DNA of 64,000 nt from Drechmeria coniospora (Eukaryota > Ascomycota > Sordariomycetes > Hypocreales > Ophiocordycipitaceae). The position numbers and the translations under genes are program-made. The DNA lies in contig NC_054389.1 of NCBI RefSeq assembly GCF_001625195.1, positions 5,762,520-5,826,519 of the forward strand, in the 5' to 3' direction. The notes under the pieces are model-generated. The model worked only from the letters and a program-made list of their open reading frames with translations. It had not been told where the DNA came from and ran no database searches. This document shows, in pieces, positions 55,711 to 64,000 of this stretch. Position 1 is the first letter of the stretch. The number at the start of each line of letters is the position of its first letter.

Positions 55711-56597
55711 ATGTCGGATTCTCTTGCCCAGACTCTCTGGAACGCGCGGGTTCCCCTCTACGTCAACCATGCGTCGTCGCCAACGACGCCGTTCATCACG
55801 AGCATTCCTCGATTCAGCTACCTGGCGCTGCTGCTCCCTCGACTGTCGGCATTCTTCCAGACGACGTGCTCGAGCTTTCATTTCGAAGAGGTGCAGCTCC
55901 GGAACTTCCCCGCCGGTCTGCTGATGGATCTGTACCAGCCCAGTTTGCCTTGGCGGCTGACGGTCAGCGACGGGGTGGGATGGGACATTGCCGATACATT
56001 TCTCAACTGCGCCAAAGAAGTGAGTTTACGTGATGCGTACCATCGAATCGTTGATCGCCGTGCCTTCTGCCACGATGCAGACGCTGACGTCAGCAGGCCG
56101 ACTTCATCCGCAACGGCAACGCGAACCAGATCATGAAGATGTCCAAGGAGCACACGACGCAACTGTGGCACGCCGTCATGGACAACGACTACACCTCCTT
56201 CAGCAAGGTCCAAAGCCGTCTGCTGAACGCTCCGACGGCGCTCAAGCACGTCCCCATCCGCGTCTTTGTTCCCTCCAAGCCTCCAGACCCGGCCGATGCC
56301 GAGGCCGACGTTGAGGCCGGCGCCGACGCCAGCGCCGGGGACCGAAGGGTAGCCGTGGCCGGGTCCTTTGCCGTCGTCCAGTCCCTCGCGCCGGCCATGA
56401 CTCCGGACCGCAGGCCAAAGCTGCTCGGCCAAGCGCTCAAGGATGCGATGCCGAGGCTCTTCCCCAGTAGCCGCGACCCCGTGCTGGCGAATGTGTTGCT
56501 GCACGGCGCACCCGTACCCTTGGTGGCCCCCTTGGCGGAACTCATGAAGGAGGCGGCCTACCCCGATGGCTGGCTGTACTTGGTCGTCACAGTCTGA
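55711..56597 (+). CDS. ATG5: Autophagy protein Atg5
   Basis: Two exons, 55711-56019 and 56097-56597, give 269 residues; the frame begins MSDSLAQTLWNARVPLYV at the ATG 55711. Diagnostic blocks are FSYLALLLPRL, GLLMDL, WRLTVS, and, across the intron, AKE-ADFIRNGNA, then LWHAVMDNDY and LKHVPIRVFVP. Lys102 in the AKEAD block is the expected acceptor for Atg12. Atg12-Atg5, bound to Atg16, promotes Atg8 lipidation on the forming autophagosome. The protein is close to the usual fungal length, with an acidic insert (DPADAEADVEAGADA). Its stop is 147 bp from the convergent CSA-like stop. Confidence 0.95.
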
Positions 56598-56744
56598 TGG
56601 CAATGTATTGTGGGGTCATGAAGCTGTTTGGCATAGCGACGGGCAAACGAATCGGCGTTTGGAGCGCTTTTGGACGACTTTTGTTTGCACGTCTCTTACA
56701 CGAGACATGACCAACTATTGATCTCTCCAGCTTCTTCCCGCTCC

Positions 56745-58193
56745 TCAGGTGAAGGTGATCTGCTTCCCCATCAAACTCCTATACGCATCGTCAACCGCCT
56801 TTCGCTTCTTCCGTCGAACCTTGTCGTCCTCTTCCGCCTCGTTCGTCTCCTCCACGTCGTCCGGTCCTGGAATCCGGGGCATCCAAGCACGAATCTGCCC
56901 GTCGAGGTGAGCGCTGTAGATGGCGCCTACAGAGTTTCCTCCGCCCATGACGGGGCCGAGCTGTCGGCCGCCGCCGCCAGCGCCGCGCCATGCAATGGCT
57001 GCGATCCGGCTCTTCGCCGCATCTCCGCCGCGTGGGCCGAGCGGATTCGCCGCACCAGGGCTGCGAAGCCGACCGACGATGGTCCCGTCGTGCAAGTCGA
57101 GCAGGAGGATCTCCCGGTCATTGGCCCAGACGAGCAGCTCACGTTTGCTCAGGAGACCCGAGGGCGTCGCGAGCATGTTGGCTGTCTTGACGTGCTGGTT
57201 CTGGATGAGCGAACCAAAGTTTGCGAGCGTGTTGGCCCCCGTCGCCGCGTCCCAGACCCGGATCCGTCTGTCGAGGCCGGCCGACACGATGTACCTGCCG
57301 TCGTCGGTCCACTCGAGCCCATTGACGGCGTCATCGTGGGCACGCGCAGAGGCGCGGAAATGTGCCATCCGGCTCCAGTCCAGGCCGGCTGCGGCGGCGT
57401 GGCGGAAGCGATGGACGATGCCGAGGGAATCCTCCTGGTCGAGCTGGGCCAGGACGCCACCGGCGCGCCGTACGTCCCAGACGCAGGCCTTGCCATCCGC
57501 ATGGCCGCTGACGAGGACGTGTTCGTGACGCGGACTCCATGCGGTGCAGAGCACGGGACCACCGTGCGCCACGAGGGCTTGGACGGCCGAGCCCGACCTC
57601 AGGTCGACGAGGCGCACGTTCGAGTGCTGGGTCGCGCAGGCGACGAGAACGTGGTCGGCGATGGGGCTCGTCGAGTGGGAATATATCGTTGCGTTGAGGT
57701 CAAACTCGGCGGAGAGAGCCGCTCGCTGGGTGGACCAGAGCTTCAGCGACTTGTCGTACGAGCTCGAGAGGAAGGCATCCGGATCGAAGGGGTAGAAGGC
57801 GAGGTGGGTGACGCCGTGACTGTGGCCGGGGCCCGGACCATCTCTCGCGGGCCGCGCAATGGAGCTCACGGGCCGAAAGGTGTGGCCCGCATGCGGATTG
57901 CCGCTCTCCTCGAGGTCCCATATCTTGATGGAGCCTTCGGCACCGCCGGAGAGGAGAATGCGACCGTCGAACTTTTCGAGGGCGATGCTGCTGACGCCAG
58001 CGGCGTGGGCACGAGCCGAGAGAGCTGCATCCTCTGCATGCGACCCATTGGGCGCGGAGGGGAGCGGCCGTTCGCCGTGGAATCGATGCTGCGGTGCGGG
58101 TGCGAACGAACGAACGAGGTCGAAGGCAACTGCCCTTGAAAAGTCTCGACTGTCGATGTCGCCCGTTTCACGGAAGAGGAGGCGAGTCTGCAT
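56745..58193 (-). CDS. WD-repeat protein, CSA/ERCC8 (Rad28) homologue
   Basis: A single exon of 482 residues. Seven-bladed WD40 architecture is indicated by repeated motifs: GSIKIWDLEE, KSLKLWST, KACVWDVRR and RRIRVWDAATG, plus HGVTHLAFYPFD and AVNGLEWTDDGRYIVSAG. The start MQTRLLFRETGDID and the basic tail KVRRKKRKAVDDAYRSLMG fit fungal CSA/Rad28. CSA is the substrate receptor of a CUL4-DDB1 ubiquitin ligase in transcription-coupled repair. Insertions relative to the core include a Gly-rich stretch (RGAGGGGRQLG). Convergent with ATG5. Confidence 0.87.
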   Translation of the reverse strand: MQTRLLFRETGDIDSRDFSRAVAFDLVRSFAPAPQHRFHGERPLPSAPNGSHAEDAALSARAHAAGVSSIALEKFDGRILLSGGAEGSIKIWDLEESGNPHAGHTFRPVSSIARPARDGPGPGHSHGVTHLAFYPFDPDAFLSSSYDKSLKLWSTQRAALSAEFDLNATIYSHSTSPIADHVLVACATQHSNVRLVDLRSGSAVQALVAHGGPVLCTAWSPRHEHVLVSGHADGKACVWDVRRAGGVLAQLDQEDSLGIVHRFRHAAAAGLDWSRMAHFRASARAHDDAVNGLEWTDDGRYIVSAGLDRRIRVWDAATGANTLANFGSLIQNQHVKTANMLATPSGLLSKRELLVWANDREILLLDLHDGTIVGRLRSPGAANPLGPRGGDAAKSRIAAIAWRGAGGGGRQLGPVMGGGNSVGAIYSAHLDGQIRAWMPRIPGPDDVEETNEAEEDDKVRRKKRKAVDDAYRSLMGKQITFT

Positions 58194-58913
58194 TCATTTG
58201 GCCTCGACTGGTCAACCTTTCGACGTGGTTCTACCAGTGACGAGAGTGAGGATGATCCGGATGGGCTGGATGGGCTGGGTGAGCTGGGTGAACAGCCTGG
58301 CGTTGGCTCGAGGGCAGGTTGCTGCTGCGAAGCCGAGATGATGACAGCCGAGTCCACCCACATGACATGATGTCACGGGTGCTCCTCGGTAGGCTAGACG
58401 CGGCCTGCGCTGCCAAGCATGCCAGTGCACTGAGGGGTACTGTACTATACAGTACTCCGAAAGTACTACAGTGCTCCGTAGGTGCTATAATTACAGCGAT
58501 TACTTCATACGTTGTTGTCTGTAATACAGCACTTGCAGCAGCTGGCCGATCCGTGCTAGCATTTATTACTTACTCCGTACTCCGTACTCCGTACCTCTGG
58601 TGGAATTCACAGGTACGAGGTACCGGCATTCGTGTTGTCGACTAGCTCCAACTCCCCCACATCGCAACCTGATCTCGCGTTCTGCTCAATTTCAACTCGC
58701 AACGTCCAGATGCTCGCTTCCCGTAGCTCCCCCGCCGGCCAATAACCCAAGTCCCATCAAGCCGCTCGAGCCGAATCGAAGCCGTCTGGGCCCGGGGATA
58801 ATGAAAAACATCGGCGACTGGGTGGAAAGGCGAGCAATCACGGCATGCGTGGCCACACCCTGAGGATTCCAGACGCAGGTCCACCACGCCCACTGCACGA
58901 CCAACGAAGGGAT
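58194..58913. repeat. Intergenic, with GTAC-rich cluster at about 58436-58625
   Basis: Promoter region of the CSA-like gene and of the downstream unknown gene. A ctggatgggctgg-type short repeat lies at 58260-58290, followed by tactccgtac units (three tandem at about 58571-58593). Confidence 0.6.
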
Positions 58914-59750
58914 ATGCAAAGCCCAGGCCCATCCATGGAGGAATCGGAAGACCACACGCCTTCTCTAGATGCAAGCGAGGAGGAGATCGACCATCTTGGG
59001 GAGCTCGACGCCGACGCCGACGCCGACGCGGTGCTGGAAAGTCGTCGGCGCGTGGCGACGATATACGACGCCGTGGCAGGTGAGACAAGCCCTCGGCACC
59101 AGACAGTTCATGCCGCCACGTGAAACTGATTCGATGCAGGCAGAGTACTGGCCCGAAAACTTCGCCGAGCAGAGGAGGAGAAGGACGATCTGAAGGGGCC
59201 AACAGCCCAAGGCCAGCAGGGCCAAGCCCGGCTGATCAAACATTACACTCGGCCCACACCTCTTGGACCGGACGAGGCTCTCTTTCGGCGCAAGGACGCA
59301 CCCGAGCGCTACGCGCAACATGACGTCTACAACGCGCACGATCGCGACTTCGCCCACGGCGGCCGCGGCGTCTTGCCCGAGAGCGACCTGCTCAAGGCGG
59401 TGCACGGGTACGCCAGCAGCTTCTACGGCGCGCTGGATCGCAGGCGCAGCCGGCTCGCGGTGCCGGATGGACAGCCTCGCAGCGCCAATCACCGCAGCAT
59501 GGACGAGACTGCCCTCCTCGCCTTTGGCATCCTCCTCGAAGAGGCCGGGAGGGAGGTGCTAGGCCGTCGGGGCGCCATGGTCTTCGCCGAGGCAGCCGAC
59601 GACGGCGGCGGCGACGACGAGAATTTGGCGCACGCGGCAGGAACCTCCCCCAGCGGAAATGAGTTGGCGACCGATTCGGACTCGGCCGCATCGTGCTCGA
59701 GCTCCAGGAGGGGCCGCAAGAGGAGGCGGGTGACGCAGGCGGAAGAATGA
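58914..59750 (+). CDS. Uncharacterised conserved-looking protein, two exons
   Basis: Exons 58914-59079 and 59140-59750 join in frame with a 60-nt GT-AG intron and give 258 residues; an alternative start is the ATG at 58935. The N part is acidic (LDASEEEIDHLGELD, with DADADADA), then comes a charged helix GRVLARKLRRAEEEKDDLK. The second half has DEALFRRKDAPERYAQHDVY, then LPESDLLKAVHGYASSFYGAL and MDETALLAFGILLEEAGREVLG, both clearly conserved-looking helices. The tail is basic and nuclear-localisation-like (RRGRKRRR). I recognise it as a fungal nuclear-type protein layout but cannot name a family with confidence. Confidence 0.65.
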
Positions 59751-62700
59751 CGACGGTACGCACCAGCGAGCGGTTTCCGGGCTCGACCGACATCGCTGCG
59801 CCTCTATTCTCTCGAGCAAACGAATGGACAACGGGGGCATGGGCCGGAAGACGTATGGGCAGACTTATGCGAATCACGGCCACCCCATTCCTTCCGTCGC
59901 TGGCCGACCATGCCCCCCTTTCTGCTGGCCTCGTTTGGGTGAGCGTCATTTCATCAGGTGCCGCCGGCTGGTTCGTGCGTGTCATGGCTCGTACGGAACA
60001 TGGTTGACCGAAATTGTCGACAAGGCAGCGAAACAATAGAGCGGGTTCCGAACTCTCTCGGTGGAGCACGGGTCACGACGGTGCCAGCTGCAGGTCGACG
60101 TATTCTTGGCGACTCGACCTCGAACACGCCAGCTCGCGGCCGAATCGGGTCGACACGGCCGCAGAACGCGGTCCCTGGTCGAGACGACGAGGTCGGAGGA
60201 GCAGATGTTCGTGCTCACGCCTGTGTGAAGCCTGCATTCATACACCTGGACATGGACGAGTCGACCCCTTCCGGCTGGCACATGGAAGGACGGGGCAGGG
60301 CAGGGCAGGGCAGGCCTCGGCCAGCCGGGTGCTCTGCCCTCTTCGCCCTCGCTCTCGCTCTATGTGAAACTCGGTCGATGATGGCTCGTTGCCTGATGCT
60401 CGCCTGATGCTGCTCAGGAAATGCGACCTTGACGACGAGAGCATGGTGCGCCGCCGGCATGCTGGCCTTTCCGTCGGACGAGTGTTGCCATTTCGCCTCG
60501 GGCTGCACCGTTGCGGACCATCTTCCGCTCGGTGATGCCGTCGATGGAGTGGGCGGACGATGTTTGAACACGGAGCGTCCACGGCGACGCGTTCATGAAG
60601 GAATCTTCGGAGCGGAGCCGTCACTTGGGATCGTTCACCCGAGGCCTCTGCTGTTGCCGGACACCTGCTGTCGTCACATGAACTAGGAGGTGGCCAATCT
60701 CGAGCGCGATTCATCAGCAACAAACGTTCAACCCACCACCACTCCGTCGTACCAACTGGACAACACAGACCCTGCTTGCGTGACCCACGGGATATCGTCC
60801 AGTCGCCCCGCTACATACTGTACATGTACAGTATTACTCGCATGTTAGCCGTACACTTATGAGGTTCACCCGCTCCCCAAGCCACCTGGGTCGAAATGTG
60901 CACTCAACTCCCGTTTCTCCGTGCTAGATATCAGCTTGAGAATTTGAACGCACCGAGTAGTGTCCTGTACTGTAGCAGCAAGTAATTACTCCGTACCCAC
61001 GCGTTCAATGTGAGCAGAGCATGTACTGAGGCGTACCTTGGTCCAGGCAGTTAGTTTGTGCCTTTACCCCGTCACACATTCGCCAGCAAGATGCATCCAC
61101 CCACCCGCAGCCTCATGTCGCATCGGCGACAGGGGGGGGGTATTATTTTGACCAACCGGCAAAACACTGCGCCGCACGCCCTCGCAAGGGGTCCCTGCCG
61201 GTGCGTGATGCAGCCTGGCTTGGCTGTCTTGCTGGCCGGCTTCTCCCAAACGCCGCCACACACGGGACGCACGCGCAGCTGCACGCACGCACCCGGCAAG
61301 GGGGGAACGCTGCCAAATGAACAAAAAATACACGACGAGGAAAGCCATTGTTTTAAGACAGGGCCCCGATGGCTGACCGATTCCCATCCGATCTGACAGC
61401 AACGTGGATCGACGTCCTCTGACAGGCTGCCTCGCCATGCCCATGCAGCCGGCACGCCGACGACCTCCGTCTCCGACTGCGACCCCCTTTCTCGACGACG
61501 AGCGGCGGCGAGACGTGTCAGAAGCAAGGAAACAAAACGAGGTCGAGATGGATGTCCATATCTGTAGCTGAAGACGAATAGGGTTGAGACGGCCGACCTT
61601 ATCCCCGGCTCTCGGAGCCGGCAGGGAGAAGGGGGCCGGGTTGATGAGTGGAATTCGCCCCATGCTGCCTCGCCAGTTCTTGCCCTTGTTTCGTCTCGGC
61701 TCTTGTCTGCGCTCTCTCGCTGAAGGTTGGCACCAGCAGGCACTTGTTTTGGCATGCCGAGATCTGCATGAAAGTACCTTTTTCATCCGTGGACGGCATA
61801 GCATCCCCGACGTGGCCCCCCCATTCTCTTCACCGAGTCGGGGAGGCGTCCCGGGTAGGGTATGGCATAACGGCATCATGTTCTGGTGTGGGCTGTGCTT
61901 CCCAGCCGCATCGCCGCCCCCAAGGGAAGTAATGCATGTAGAGTTTGCAGTTGAATGCTCGTACGTGCTCAGGTCTGCACCCTGCACGGTCGATGATGAC
62001 GAAAACGGTCGACGTGATGCCTCCCCGCGTGACAAGATGACACTCGCTACAGGTGCGGTACTGGCAACCCCCACGCTTGACGCAAGCGCAGGATGACACT
62101 TAGTAGTCGGTGGCTCGGGGCAGGGTGCGGCGTGGCACGACAGTACCGATCGAAGCAAGACGAGTCGTGACGATGATGGCATTCGCCTTCATTCGATGGG
62201 AGCCACCCACGTGGTAAAGGCAACGTTTCGTGCCATGGCTAGAAACTCGTTCCGTACCGTAGGTATCATCCCTGCCTGCGCTTTTTTTGCATGCATTCCC
62301 CTATCCGTCACACCCGAGGTTGCGGCGCACGAGGCCTGTATTAACATGACGGCGTTGACATACCTGCGTTGGCATGCATGCGTTCACCGATGAGCAAGGT
62401 GCCATCGCTTCCCGGCGTGCGGACGGAGCACAGAGAAAGCTGTTGTCGTCCATTTGCACCGACCATGCAGACTGTACGCGGGCGGCATCTAGGCGTGCTG
62501 TGCGGACGAGCACGTGGTATCGTTCGCGTCTACTATTCCGCTCTTCATTCGCACCGTCTGACTGGCCTGACTGTTCCCGTCGCCATCATGTCCAGCGGCT
62601 TGCCTCGAGCTTGCGGAGGGGAGCGGAGGGGACGTCGCACAGGACCGAGCCTGCATGCGACAAAAGCCGGCGTGCTTGGTATCATCATCTTCATCTCCAC

Positions 62701-64000
62701 GGCGCATTGCCGAGCACCAGTGGATGGACGTGGCAGGAACAACAACCGTACCGCGATGCCTCCGCACGCCGTGTCAGCCTGGCCGTGGGTTGGTGCATCT
62801 GACCAAGAAAAACTGCTTCTCGCTTCCGCCCATGCTGCCCTGTCATCCATGACAAGAAATCCCTGCTCGTACGAGGATACGTGTAGGAGGGTGTACGCAA
62901 GTGCGTCAAATGTCTGTCGATGATGGAGAGTCGATGTCCGGCTGATGAACATGAACCTCGTGCTCGTGGGTTGTAGGTTCTCGAACCCTCACTGCCAGCA
63001 GTCGTGCTGCCTCTTCCTTCCGCATGGCTGCGGGTGGGAGTGTGAGCAGGTGCAGTGGTAGGAGCATTCGAGACCATCCAGCCGAGTCCAGCAGCTGTAA
63101 GTACTCCGTACTTGGGAGGCATAATTGCACTGTACGCTACACTGCCGTGTACGTACACATGGCTGTAAGTACAGTAATATATTCGCACGCGCTCGTGCAC
63201 GGCACATAAGTGCGGCACGCAAGTACTAGCACTGAAATAATACGGAGTACATGCACACGCACCCGTAAGGCACTCGTACACTGCAAGTGCTGCACGAACT
63301 TGTAGTGGAACTTGGCGAGTAAGACTCCATACTCCGTGCCTTCTCCGTACATGTGCGTGCACTGGCTGGGGTAATAAGTGAGCCGTGCTTTTACGTCAAC
63401 CGTGCCAATGCCGTGCCGGAGTGCTTCTCCTCTGGCCTGCGAGGTAGGGGACTTGACCAGTCACTCGGGGTGTCCTTGTCTCACCCGGCGGTGCACCGTC
63501 TGGGGCATAGGAGACGTTTCCCCTTTTCTCGTTTGTCGTGAGCAGCTTCTCGGAGCGGCCAAGAGGGCAAAAGGAAACAGCAGCGGGTAGATGTACACGC
63601 ACTTGTGCCAGCCCATGCGAAGGCACCGAGTTCATGCATTGATACTTGGGGCATTACTTGTACGATATGGATCACAAGTACTCCGTACCCTGTGCTCCGT
63701 ACCCCGTACATGGACATGGAATGAAGCGGCAAAAGCAAACCGAGATTCGTAAAGGGCGACCCAGACCCAGCCATCGCTGGGGTTGCTTTTTCCCCTCACA
63801 ATTCCATGCAAGTACCCCGTGCTCCGTACATGTCGTATCGTCGTAGGTGAACATGAAAGTAATATGCTCAGCTACTCCGTAGTTGTACATATGCTCCTTG
63901 TTGCTGTGCTGTACGTATATGTACTAGCAGGTACGCTTAGTCGGACTCGGCACTCCGTACCCGTACATGAATGTGGTGTTCGAGAGAGTCTGACTACTAT
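59751..64000. repeat. Gene-poor end of the window; GTAC-rich clusters at about 60810-61020 and 63090-63960
   Basis: No gene is supported. A 372-codon minus-strand frame at 61064-62182 has low-complexity composition and no domain. (gcagg)n at about 60295-60320 and poly-purine/pyrimidine patches occur. The last ~900 bp is dense in tactccgtac/gtacatgtac motifs. Confidence 0.5.

Noticed and set aside
61064..62182. 372-codon minus-strand open frame
   Set aside because: Low-complexity composition, no domain, and overlapping frames on both strands. It is kept out of the gene list, though transcript data could overturn this.

Overview
The window is eukaryotic nuclear DNA from a filamentous ascomycete (Pezizomycotina; the protein families look Sordariomycete/Hypocreales-like, but I cannot fix the genus). 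The evidence is short spliceosomal introns of about 50-110 nt with GT-AG or GC-AG ends and CTAAC-like branch points, intron-containing tRNA-His genes, no bacterial-style operons, and fungal versions of Nup85, Atg5, CSA/Rad28, Cex1 and Oxp1. Coordinates of spliced genes run from start codon to stop codon; exon limits are given in the evidence and were worked out by eye.

Layout. 1-4 kb: the 3' end of a PLP-dependent decarboxylase, a small basic nucleolar-type protein and a six-exon dynamin-type GTPase. 4.4-7.1 kb: a SCY1/Cex1 pseudokinase. 7.1-9.9 kb: a gene-poor stretch with GTAC-rich repeats and an AT-rich block. 9.9-13.9 kb: an orphan 406-residue protein convergent with a second (AcoB/Aco2-like) mitochondrial aconitase. 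15.3-21.1 kb: Nup85 and glutathione-dependent formaldehyde dehydrogenase. 21.7-23.8 kb: a TIR-bounded, Tc1/mariner-like, degenerate element carrying a passenger gene and a 135-bp tandem triplication. 24.5-28.5 kb: an endonuclease III with a heptapeptide-repeat tail, and a tiny AN1 zinc-finger protein. 28.5-33 kb: repeats and two tandem tRNA-His genes. 33-43.3 kb: an AidB-like acyl-CoA dehydrogenase, a partial Cys-containing protein, a METTL7-like methyltransferase, an ADGF/CECR1-type adenosine deaminase and an NmrA-like oxidoreductase. 45.7-49.9 kb: 5-oxoprolinase. 51.7-59.8 kb: a four-TM MARVEL-type protein, a repetitive hydrophilic protein, Atg5 convergent with CSA, and an unrecognised 258-residue protein. 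59.8-64 kb: no convincing gene, and repeat-rich.

Functionally these are mostly unlinked housekeeping and stress genes: formaldehyde detoxification and glutathione turnover (formaldehyde dehydrogenase, 5-oxoprolinase), DNA repair (NTH1, CSA), tRNA export (Cex1) and tRNA genes, autophagy, and the nuclear pore. I see no secondary-metabolite cluster or other co-regulated pathway.

The most unusual structures are the passenger-carrying TIR element, three GC-AG introns, the GTAC/TACTCCGTA repeat family filling intergenic DNA, and two near-perfect palindromes. Several conserved genes are split by introns, two of them in-frame, so open reading frames alone misrepresent the proteins.
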